This document shows positions 33,401-39,738 of a stretch of DNA of 64,000 nt, piece by piece. The notes beneath the pieces are model-generated. The model was not told where the DNA came from and did no database searches. It saw only the letters and a program-made list of their open reading frames with translations. The stretch lies in contig NW_014577423.1 in assembly GCF_000485595.1 (NCBI RefSeq), forward strand, positions 23,169 through 87,168, given 5' to 3'. The position numbers were made by a program, and so were the translations under genes. Position 1 is the stretch's first letter. Each line of letters begins with the position of its first letter. This DNA is from Priapulus caudatus. Taxonomy: Eukaryota > Priapulida > Priapulimorpha > Priapulimorphida > Priapulidae.

Positions 33401-36400
33401 CAGACATTACTATGAACAAGTCCAAGTACTCGTGTAGCCCGCCTCTCACTTGCCTTTGGAAATTTAGCCCGATGAATTTTCCCTTGAGTGCAAGCTTTGC
33501 AGAAACCAATATCACCGGATTTCATACACTTAAGTCCCTTCACCATGTCCTTAGACTGCAAGTCATTCAAACTTTGGGAACTGAGGTGACCATAGCGCTG
33601 GTGCCACAGCCCCTTGTCTGTTGATGTGGACGCCTTGTTTACACATTGCTCCTCTACAACTGGCAGGGTAAACAGACTTCCATCCAGTTTGGCTGTAGCA
33701 ATTACCCTCCCATTGCTGGTAGACACCCTGCAGTCACTCCCGTCAAATATCATTGACACACCAGACTTCATCGCCTTTGGCACGCTGACTAAGTTGAATG
33801 CCAGCCCAGGCACGTACAGTACGTCATACAACTTGATAGCCTGTGTATCATCGTCCCGCTTCACAGACAGGCTGACTGTGCCACTACCCTCAGCCTTAAC
33901 ACAGTGTCCATCACCTAAGATCACTTTGTGTCCATCTCTCATAGGCACCATGTTGTCGAACGCAGCACTGTTGTTACACATATGGCATGTAGCCCCAGAG
34001 TCAATGAGCCATTTACAGTCTCTTCTTGACATGCTAGTAAGTGCATGGCACGCCACAAAACTTACATGCTCATCCGAATATTCTCTGGTTTTTACATTAT
34101 TGGCCTTGTGCTTAGGCTTCTGCTTATTTAACACAGGACAGTCTCTTTTTAAGTGCCCTATCTGTTGACACCCATAGCACTTGGGCCCTTTCCTCTGTGA
34201 ATTTTGCTGCCTTTTTTTTCGACATGAAAACAGTATCCTGAGGTAGTCGATCCTTCTGCTTCCTCTCCTCATTTAGTAGTCGCTCAGTCACCAGATCCAT
34301 CTTTGGGACCTCAGGGCTTGCCTCGAGTGCTGTCACGAGCATGCTGAATGATTCTGGGAGACTCGCCAGCAGATACACAACCCTATCCTCCATATCAAGC
34401 CCCAATGATGGCCAGCTCGTTGAATATTTCCATCATAGACTTAATATGTTCCGTAACTGGCTCTCCATCCTAAAGACGCAATGAGAACAATCTTCTCCTC
34501 AGCACCAGCTTGTTTGCCCACGTCTTCTGAAATTGATCCCTCAATTTTTCCCAGACTACAGAGGGATCTGTGGGCTCACCTATCAAGTAAAGCAGTGATG
34601 GGTCTACCGCTAACACAATGATAGCCAAGGCTTTGTTGGCCCTACACACAAACTTCGTACACCGGTCCGCATCTGCCACTGGATCAGACTTTGCCTCAAC
34701 ATGACACACAATGTCCCACAAATTGTCTTTCATCAAGGCCATTTGACATTGCACCTTCCATGTCGCGTAGTTCGATCCCTTCAGAGCACTGATTCCATTC
34801 AAAATCGTTCCGGCCGCCATTTTCCTTTGTTTACTTTTTCTTTGCTTTTGTATTCACAACTACCCAAATACAAAACTGCCGATATCAATGTCCAGTTACG
34901 CCGCCCGCCGTTGAAACTAACACCAACCTGCATAGAAACAATCCTGCAAGCGATCTGGGCCCATAACCTGTTGTAATTCTAGGTTCATCAGCTTTATTTC
35001 AAATAAATAAGATGGCGAAGTCTGATATAACGTGTAGTCTCGTTTTAGTTCACGTAAGCAAGCATGGTGCGAGAACACGCGAGATGTACACAAACAATAG
35101 ACAAGTAACCCAGTCTTGACATTTATACTTTTTTTCTACGTTTTCCAACAGTTTTATTTATTGTATAGGTAATGTATCTGAAGCAATGTATCACCTATTA
35201 ACCTATTTTAACCATATCTTAGTTATATTGTGGAATTAATTCATTGGTAGTGGTTTGACCGTTAATGTATTTATACTTTATCAGTTTAACGTCTTTTTGA
35301 ATCACACTGCACACATTTTTTATAGTTATGGCAGCCAAGGAAAAGCCTCCAATGAACGTTGTGGGAGATGTTGGTGGTAGGATCGCTATCATTGTGGTAA
35401 TTCAGTGTTGTTATTGTTTTCATGGCAGATGTCTGTAAACATAATTAGTTATTAAAGTAATTATTACGAGAGTTTTCCAGTGTCTTCACGGCTTTCATGA
35501 TACCTACCGTTATTGCTTGAATAACAGCAATTGTCTAGAGTAACTATAAAATGACTTAGAACCTTTGTATTCACCCAAACATGCAATTTTCTGTAATCTT
35601 GAAACTAGAGCCGCTAGTCTTGGACTAGCTAGTAGCGCCGCCGCCTATCTGCCATAGACATAGTACAGTCTCTCTCAAATGCAGTTGTTTTCAATTTATC
35701 ACCGACAATTTACAAGTTTACCAATTCTGCCATTATCGCGACATGATATAATGCATTGCTGTTACGATATGTTCATATCCAATTTTCTATGCTATAACTG
35801 AATAAAATTTTAGTGTTTTTAATGCTTGTGTAATCAGTGATATATCCGCTGTGAGGTGAGACTATATTTCGCTATATTTTTTTGGGTTGATGGTTTCTGA
35901 GCAAAACTCATAATAATGGCTTTAATTGCAAGGTTAGTGTAATATGGTTCAATAGTCCCTATTCATAGAATAAGTGTAAAGTTCCTAGAGAAAAATTCTA
36001 AATGACATGTGTAGTATGTACCCAATGATAAAATATTAATCTATTTGAAAAAGATTTGGTGATATACTGTTATAATTGGTTATGTCAGGCAATAACTACG
36101 CCGGTATTGTTAACAAAGAGTTGACAGTTATTTTAACTTATTTTCGGAAGTACTTATGGCTTAAACACATTCTCTCAAGTTAAGACAGGGCTTGTTGTAA
36201 CAGGATGACATCATAGACGATGTGGAGACATTTGTTGCGGCTGCTGAGTTGCTTAAAGAACGAGGTGCCTACAAGATCTATATTATGGCCACGCATGGCC
36301 TTCTAAGTGCAGATGCACCACGATTGCTGGAACAAGCTCCTGTTGATGAGGTACACTTAACAAATGTTCAATGATTGCACTCTGCATATTTTAATATGGA

Positions 36401-36665
36401 TGTCCTGCTACTGTTTCTCACGTGACAGATCGGTGACACATTCATGGCAAACAGAACTGTGATGTGTTTTCTGCCCAACTAATATCAGGTTGTAACGTTG
36501 TTTTAGATTGTTGTTACCAACACCATCCCCCATGAGGTGCAGAAGATGCAGTGTCCAAAGATCAAAACTGTCGATATCAGCCTGATGCTTTCTGAAGCCA
36601 TTCGGCGGATCTACAACAATGAGTCGATGTCGTACCTGTTCCGTGATGTGTCTATGGAAGATTGA
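12055..36665 (+). CDS. PRPSAP: PRPP synthetase-associated protein (PRPSAP1/2 type), nine exons
   Basis: Exons are 12055-12131, 23276-23328, 27331-27397, 27621-27793, 28225-28340, 28826-29036, 35326-35396, 36204-36350 and 36507-36665. Every junction is in frame, giving 357 codons (human PRPSAP1 356, PRPSAP2 369). The short first exon reads [16 protein letters not shown], matching the family start, and joins 11 kb later to [14 protein letters not shown]. Clear blocks follow: [46 protein letters not shown] and [12 protein letters not shown]. The C-terminus has [17 protein letters not shown] and [17 protein letters not shown]. The insertion around [14 protein letters not shown] before VVGDVGG marks an associated protein, not a PRPP synthetase. 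Family members bind PRPS1/2 and restrain synthesis of PRPP for nucleotide synthesis; they are thought to be catalytically inactive. Introns 1, 2 and 6 (11.1, 4.0 and 6.3 kb) are loaded with mobile elements, yet all splice sites are intact. Confidence 0.95.
12160..12310. repeat. Simple repeats at start of PRPSAP intron 1
   Basis: Runs of ATCACTATCAGT, overlapping self-complementary TATAGACTATAGTCT motifs and a short AAGAT pentamer array follow exon 1. No element ends are seen. Confidence 0.7.
12439..14411. mobile_element. GGCCGACC-ended element with nested insertion
   Basis: The left end reads AAGGCCGACCTAAAAATTAC, then CCTTTGGTTCG. The right end is its inverted counterpart, ending GTGACCCGAACCAAAGGTA and a GGCC motif. 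The first part (about 12440-12990) is clearly related to 46920-47411 in opposite orientation, which supports a dispersed element. The middle is occupied by another inverted-repeat element (13156-14270). No transposase is visible, so it is non-autonomous. Confidence 0.65.
13156..14270. mobile_element. Foldback element with about 110-bp inverted arms
   Basis: The arms are 13156-13267 and about 14158-14270. They share, inverted, AAGCCTCAC, CATCCAAACGCTAA, AGTACTAGACTAGCAA and CCTTATGACAAAATAAACTC. The 890-bp centre is non-coding. It sits inside the GGCCGACC-ended element, so it inserted later or is that element's core. Confidence 0.75.
14430..15780. mobile_element. Old foldback element related to the 24-26 kb palindrome
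   Basis: The left part (14440-14640) matches the inner part of the palindrome arm at about 25190-25380: CAGGCACTTGGAA, GGTAAATAAACACGAAATGT, GCTCATCTGCAACAC and GTGCTGCGTGCACAAACAAC. A diverged inverted copy is at 15270-15425. A second inverted pair lies nearer the middle (about 14840-14940 against 15070-15175; both contain GCGCAGTTTATGTAAATGGC). The right arm is interrupted by a MITE at 15431-15747 and resumes after it (GACTTTGGTAGT). Confidence 0.65.
15431..15747. mobile_element. MITE with AATAGG..GTTCACAC inverted ends
   Basis: The left end is AATAGGCGAGTTCACAC and the right end is GTGTGAACGCACCTATT; they are inverted with a few differences. The interior has many GCGCGCT and GAGCGCG motifs and no coding frame. 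It interrupts the arm of an older foldback element. The superfamily is not determined. Confidence 0.75.
15760..15935. other. Unassigned repeat-like stretch
   Basis: A TCTGGA hexamer run (15762-15778) is followed by about 150 bp without a recognised feature. The hexamer run could be the microsatellite tail of a retroelement, but no coding part is seen. Confidence 0.3.
15936..17026 (+). mobile_element. AGCTCA-hairpin repeat, CTGAC-stem family, copy 1
   Basis: It starts with the hairpin AGCTCATCTGAC-ATA-GTCAGATGCAGCT, then GCTTGTAGAA, a GTCC repeat and CAACAGTTGG. It ends at GCGCTGTCGCTCCGCGGCACTT. Its centre contains the conserved block TTTATGGCTTTATTGAAAGG and GCGAAGAGTAAGTGTCGGAT. The same start, middle and end are found at 30.1-31.2, 37.7-39.4 and 41.7-42.6 kb. 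No protein is encoded. It is a non-autonomous element of unknown class. Confidence 0.8.
17358..17414. repeat. Perfect hairpin, 25-bp arms, 7-nt loop
   Basis: Arms 17358-17382 and 17390-17414 are exact reverse complements (arm ends AATAATAAAATATGG and TTTTGATTGG). The loop is CATTATC. It lies 67 bp before the 5' end of the Helitron-like element and could be the tip of the older inverted-repeat element. Confidence 0.9.
17727..17800 (+). repeat. tRNA-derived SINE head (Pol III A and B boxes)
   Basis: An A box TGGCCTAATCG (17735-17745) and a B box GTTCGAGTC (17779-17787) are spaced as in a tRNA, within GGCGCAGTGGCCTAATCGC and GGGTTCGAGTCCCAGC. The acceptor ends do not pair and the anticodon arm is poor, so it is a SINE promoter module and not a functional tRNA gene. 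Confidence 0.7.
17935..18315. repeat. 145-bp tandem repeat, about 2.5 units
   Basis: Units start near 17940, 18088 and 18231 with CGCTCT(A/C)TAACT. They share CCTAATTGACCTAG, ACTTACACATCTTGGGGAGA and TTTGACCTTTA. The repeat lies inside the Helitron-like element. Confidence 0.85.
18420..18480. repeat. (GGGAT/GGCAT)n pentamer array
   Basis: This short run of GGGAT, GGCAT and GATG units lies in the 3' part of the Helitron-like element. The equivalent array in the second copy is at about 19763-19860, so it belongs to the element. Confidence 0.85.
18640..18815. repeat. CA/ATAC-rich microsatellite
   Basis: Degenerate ATACA units pass into a (CA)n tract at about 18705-18811. The long Cys/Val and His/Thr frames over it are artefacts. 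Confidence 0.95.
19640..19952 (+). mobile_element. Second Helitron-like 3' portion
   Basis: It shares with 18330-18578 the TTTTACTTTTTT..TATCTTTTGATTTC block, the GGGAT array, TTATTTTCCTTTCAA and GCGGTCACCAACTGAGTAAC. It has the same CCCGG..CCGGG hairpin and ends CGCTAG before T. The 5' boundary is not visible. Confidence 0.65.
20563..20937 (+). pseudogene. LINE ORF2 C-terminal fragment
   Basis: About 124 codons remain open and then stop at TAA. The frame starts inside the protein, because no start or upstream domains precede it. It is a relic and not expected to make a functional protein. Confidence 0.8.
20925..21445. repeat. LINE 3' UTR tandem repeat, three units of about 170 bp
   Basis: Each unit begins near GTAGACAGCCAG, then GTTATTTAGG(A/G)CCATTAG, ATATATTATATTATAA, TTGTTCTA and TGTTCCATATAT. 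Units start at about 20925, 21100 and 21274. Small indels separate them. Confidence 0.88.
22040..22331. mobile_element. Inverted-repeat element with telomeric core, copy A
   Basis: The ends are AGGGTCTATGCCCCCCAGGG and, inverted, CCCTGGGGGACATAGACCCT. The arms pair over roughly 80 bp and contain nested GGGTAC, GGTCCGG and TATACCGG palindromes. The centre (about 22189-22242) is a degenerate CCCTAA array. The same family recurs at 51360-51649. No coding capacity. Confidence 0.85.
22332..23275. other. PRPSAP intron 1, 3' part, no feature recognised
   Basis: Apparently single-copy intron sequence leads to the exon 2 acceptor TTTCAG at 23270-23275. No element ends or repeats are visible. Confidence 0.45.
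23329..24185. other. PRPSAP intron 2, 5' part, unassigned
   Basis: AT-rich sequence in which AAACAAA(C/T)GTCTT(C/T)TTT-type motifs occur several times in both directions (about 23696-23740 and 23983-24003), suggesting an old inverted repeat. Nothing is coding. Confidence 0.35.
24186..26620. mobile_element. Giant foldback palindrome, two arms of about 1.18 kb
   Basis: The left arm, about 24186-25377, pairs with the right arm, about 25444-26620, around a 66-bp spacer. The arms are colinear with few substitutions or small indels. Matching pairs include GGAAAGTCATCCCCTTCAA with its inverted equivalent near 26595, and GTGCTGCGTGCACAAACAAC with GTTGTTTGTGCACGCAGCAC. The arms are AT-rich near the outside and mixed near the middle. 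Mirrored open frames (93 and 150 codons) encode the same sequence on opposite strands and are by-products. No transposase and no clear target-site duplication are seen. A diverged relative lies at 14430-15780. It sits in PRPSAP intron 2. Confidence 0.9.
26678..26873. mobile_element. Inverted-repeat element with (TTAGGG)n core, second family
   Basis: Arms 26678-26715 and about 26833-26873 are inverted copies: GCGCAAATCCAGTTTAG, CACCTTATGTATCACGAAGT, against the reverse of ACTTCGTGATACCTAAGGTG and GGATTTGCAC. The centre has TTAGGG repeats (26718-26770) and two copies of GAAAT(T)CTGTGCATC. The terminal sequence is unrelated to the AGGGTCTATG family. It lies 57 bp from the large palindrome. Confidence 0.82.
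27236..27288. repeat. (TA)n microsatellite
   Basis: A TA run lies 43 bp before exon 3 of PRPSAP and could affect the polypyrimidine/branch region by length change. Confidence 0.95.
28410..28610. repeat. (CA)n tract in PRPSAP intron 5
   Basis: Pure (AC)n at about 28418-28500 is followed by degenerate CACGCATGCACA units. It lies between exon 5 (ends 28340) and exon 6 (starts 28826). His/Thr and Val/Cys frames here are artefacts. Confidence 0.96.
29142..29658. mobile_element. MITE inserted in the copia 3' LTR
   Basis: The ends are CAGGGTCTCCAACCGTT and GGGTTGGAGACCCTG, inverted. TATAAC is found on both sides (before 29142 and after 29658), and the intact LTR at 35.0 kb has it once, so the insertion is clean with a 6-bp duplication. 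The ends are hAT-like. No coding content. Confidence 0.88.
30094..31175 (+). mobile_element. AGCTCA-hairpin repeat copy 2, inserted in copia RNase H
   Basis: It starts TTTTTAGCTCATCTGAC and ends GCGCTGTCGCTCTGCGGCACTTGTT. On both sides the copia RNase H frame resumes (..SAICMTN before, PQFHGRAKH after), which fixes the element's true ends to within a few bases. This copy lacks most of the GTCC-repeat block and carries a 130-bp poly-T. Confidence 0.85.
30323..30451. repeat. Poly-T tract, about 130 bp
   Basis: A nearly pure T run broken by single A or C lies inside the AGCTCA repeat, where other copies have ordinary sequence. The Phe and Lys frames over it are artefacts. Confidence 0.97.
34955..34968 (-). 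other. Copia primer-binding site for initiator tRNA-Met half
   Basis: Read on the element strand, GGTTATGGGCCCAG directly follows the 5' LTR. The plus strand CTGGGCCCATAACC equals the anticodon arm of initiator tRNA-Met (CAT anticodon included). This is the internal half-tRNA primer known for Drosophila copia, not the usual tRNA 3' end. Confidence 0.85.
34969..35150 (-). repeat. Copia 5' LTR (right end on plus strand)
   Basis: The 182-bp LTR is bounded by TG..CA and abuts the primer site. It matches the split LTR at 29079-29141 plus 29659-29796. It contains AATAAATAAG, which is palindrome-poor and AT-rich. Confidence 0.9.
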
Positions 36666-37695
36666 AATGTTGGAACACGTCTATCCGAAAGGCTTAGCTT
36701 TCTTGAACCCTCATATCATGGTAACGAACTGTATGAAGTACAAATATATTTCAGTCTTGGTACTTCATTGAGTTTAACGTAAGCAAACTTTCACTGCTTC
36801 AATAGCTACTCTAGTGAGGCTACATGCAGTAGATTTGATGCTGAATACTGATAGTACCAGTAGCCTGTCTGCATATCATTGCAGTGGGTATGAAAAGCTG
36901 GGGCTTCACCAGCTGTGGATGGTTGAAGGTGGTGAAGTGGTGATGTTTGCACTAGCAATGTAATTTTGTAATGTGAAAATCTGTGTAGGGTTGAAGATAC
37001 TAAAATGCAGTTTCTTAGAGGGCGAGGCATTGTGACATGTGTGCGAGTGGAATTGTAGATACACATAGTGTAATAACATCAAATGGCATGTGAACAAAAA
37101 CCTCTAGATTTAACTAGTAATTAATTTCTGAAATAATCTTAACATTGTTGTTAATCAAATGTTTTGGATGGCAGTCGGTTTGTTGTCGACCATATGATCA
37201 TTGCAGTCGATTAAATGTTAGTCGTTGGCAACATTCTAGATCTGAAGTGACCCAGTTTTGTGTGCACTTTACAGATTCACTTATTGGTAACTAATAATGT
37301 GATCAAGGTTCTCCATTTCTTTTCAATTCAGCTTGATTGTTAGAAAAATTAAGCATGTGTTTTTTATACACATTCCAGCATGATTGATACGGATACAAAT
37401 GGATATCGTAGTTGGTAACCTAGTGCTAGGTGACGATCACTGGTGAGCCTGGATTAAGTTGATAGTCGTTAGTGGATGTGGTTTCATGTAAGATGATGTC
37501 TTTAAATTACACATGCAAATTGATGCTATGCAATGTGTTGGTATTTATTATACCCAAACAAGCCGTGTATACAGTCTGTTGCTCTAAGAACGTAGTTTGG
37601 GCTTGTGATTTTTTTTCATTAAATAAATTTTGCAAACCTGGTGTGAATGCAAGGAATTTCATTGTTGTATTGAACCTTTCAATGTAGTATTTGTA
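36666..37695 (+). other. 3' UTR and downstream region of PRPSAP
   Basis: No coding content. AATAAA at 37622-37627, about 960 bp after the stop, is followed by a GT-rich stretch, a reasonable 3' end. The AGCTCA-hairpin repeat begins right after it at about 37696. Confidence 0.5.
37622..37627 (+). terminator. Candidate PRPSAP poly(A) signal
   Basis: AATAAA lies within TTAAATAAATTTTGC. GT-rich sequence (ATTGTTGTATTG) follows about 35 bp later, as expected for a downstream element. Confidence 0.45.
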
Positions 37696-39446
37696 TTTTT
37701 AGCTCAACTGACGAAGTCGGATGCAGCTTGTAGAATCGCATGATTGTCCGTCCGTCCATCCGCCAACAGTCAGACAGTTGGGCACAAATCTTAACCGCTC
37801 GACGTACGGTCGTGCAGAGATGCCAACCACTACGATTTATCCGTATTTTATACGAATTTCTGTTCCTTTTGCACCACTACGACCAGTTTGTATCAAACTA
37901 CGAATTTCACTGTGATCGAAAAAAAAAAATTGTCATTTTTTGTCAATTTATTGTCATTATTGACCCTCAGAATGCAGGAAATTGCATCTCAGAATTAAAA
38001 ATTTTTCCGGGGAGGCATGCCGGACCCCCCTAGCAAACTCGGGTCACTATGTGACCCTCGAACTACTAATTTGATGGCCAGAAATTACAGATTGCTTCAA
38101 ATATGTGTTGGCATCTCTGGTCGGGGGGGGGGGGATTGCGAAAAGGACTCGGAATGTCGAATTTGGGGGGTCAAGGGTCAAAGGTCAAGATGTGTCAATG
38201 GAGGGGGAATATTTCCCCCTTAACTTAAACTATTGCGAGAGTTTTCCAGTGTTTCCCCCACTTTCATGATACCTAGTTATTGCTTGAGTAACAGCAATTG
38301 TCTAGAGTAACGATAAAATGTCTTAGAATCTTCGTATTCACCAAATCGCGTGCACGATTACAATTTTGCGTTCTGTTTATGTTTACCATTGCCATCTCTC
38401 CGACTTTCTCGCGGTAGCGCGAGACATCTATCACGGTGCAGTAATGCATACAGTCGCACCGCAGAAATCAGGTCAGAGTGTAAACACATCACCAGTGCGA
38501 AATTGAGGTCACAGGTCAAAGGGCAGTGGAGGAAAGGTCAGATATCCGACATTTTCTAACCGAGGACCTGGTCTAAGGGACCGAGTGCAAAACGATTTTG
38601 TTTCAGCGCTGACCTACCTTCTATCACTTTATTGAAAGGACCATGAAATGTACTTTCCGCTGACGTGCGAAGAGTAAGTGTCTGATAACTTTTTGACCCT
38701 CAAGAGGAGGGTTAAACATGGATTTGTAGACTTTTAACAAAGGACTGAACTGCTTTTGCTGCTTTGTGGATGTGAGGCTACAGTTGCACAGTTCAATTGC
38801 AAAGGCAAATATTTGTTGAACAAGGTTTACGCTCCTTAAATCATATTATTTTCTAAAGCAGTCTGTAATACTATTAGCACCCTGAGTAGCACCCTGAATG
38901 CTCGCTTGGGTAGGCAAAAACACGGGCCAGCCCATTACGCATGCATAGGGGTGAACTGGCACTATTCTAATCCTAATTATTGCCTGGCAACCTGCAATGC
39001 AGATGTGTTAACTCACAGCTGAGCGAAATTCTCGCCTGCCTGAATATACTTGGATTTTAGCCGGTAGGATTTCACGAAGGGCGATGCCATCTTTGATTAT
39101 TGATGACACTTGCACGCGCCATCTCGCGGCAACTGCTTTTGCTATTAGAGCCCCCTCCACCCACCCTCCCCCCACCACCACCACTACGCTCACGCTTGAT
39201 GCATATCCCCCGCATATAGCGAAGTCATTAAAGTTACACAGCTGTATCTTTATTACTGTACTACCGGTATAGCAAAGCCTAGCTATCATAGATTTTAGAT
39301 CTGTATTAGTAGTATCCTAGATATATGCTCTGAGCGCGAACGCGTTGGCGGGAGGGCGCACTTGATTCGGTTGCCAGTGAGTTTATCTGAAGAATACCCG
39401 GCTACAGTACACGTCAGTTGAGCGCTGTCGCTCTGCGGCACTTGTT
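37696..39446 (+). mobile_element. AGCTCA-hairpin repeat copy 3 (longest)
   Basis: It starts TTTTTAGCTCAACTGACGAA and ends GAGCGCTGTCGCTCTGCGGC, ACTTGTTTTT. It includes the GTCC block, the conserved centre (TTATTGAAAGGACCATGAAA) and the C-rich segment CCACCCTCCCCCC. It is longer than the other copies because of an internal segment (about 37825-38110) and a 115-bp stretch (38231-38345) that also occurs in PRPSAP intron 7. It lies between the convergent genes PRPSAP and PALB2. Confidence 0.8.
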
Positions 39447-39659
39447 TTTCAAATGTATAGCAATTTTTTTTATTCCAACAGACGAAAGGACAAAACATCA
39501 GTGTTTAACGGAAATGACCGCATGTGTGTTGCTTCAGCACCCTTTCGCCCTCGAGTAGTGTCTGCATTATTATTTTCAATATTCATACATATAATGAAGG
39601 CTGTCAGCTTTTTACAACTATAGTAATAAACACGGAAGTTAAAAAATGCATTTCCAACT

Positions 39660-39665
39660 TTTATT
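39660..39665 (-). terminator. Candidate PALB2 poly(A) signal
   Basis: TTTATT on the plus strand is AATAAA on the gene strand, about 75 bp after the PALB2 stop. It is close and canonical, giving a short 3' UTR. Confidence 0.5.
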
Positions 39666-39738
39666 CCTAGACCAGCTCTGCATGACCAACGCACTTTGGT
39701 GGCGATGAAATAACAGAAGCTGTGCTGCGCACGTTTCA

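Larger units (their letters stand above)
29930..34820 (-). pseudogene. Degraded copia gag-pol polyprotein
   Basis: Reading on the minus strand from the ATG at 34820: gag (about 34820-34200), CCHC zinc knuckle [14 protein letters not shown], and aspartic protease [10 protein letters not shown]. Integrase follows, with a zinc-binding HH-CC region ([17 protein letters not shown]) and catalytic core ([18 protein letters not shown]). RT comes next ([34 protein letters not shown]), then RNase H (DNQSAICM, and AIKYHF further on). Lesions are an in-frame stop near 34485, frameshifts near 34415 and 34200, a stop at 32719-32721, a frameshift near 32020-32040 and a stop at 31806. RNase H is also split by a repeat insertion at about 30095-31175. 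The order integrase before RT is diagnostic for Ty1/copia. Confidence 0.93.
29079..35150 (-). mobile_element. Ty1/copia LTR retrotransposon with both LTRs
   Basis: It lies in reverse orientation in PRPSAP intron 6. The plus-left LTR is 29079-29796 (interrupted by a MITE) and the plus-right LTR is 34969-35150, about 182 bp, starting TGTTGTAATTC and ending CCAACA. GTTTT flanks both outer edges (29075-29079, sharing a T with the LTR, and 35151-35155), a probable 5-bp target-site duplication. The LTRs differ by about half a dozen substitutions plus a 12-bp indel. The internal region carries primer site, gag, protease, integrase, RT and RNase H in the copia order. A GAGAAGGAGTG polypurine tract precedes the 3' LTR. 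Coding lesions make it non-autonomous. Confidence 0.95.

Noticed and set aside
31486-34168. Several plus-strand frames of 64-184 codons within 31.5-34.2 kb
   Set aside because: They are antisense shadows of the copia polyprotein.
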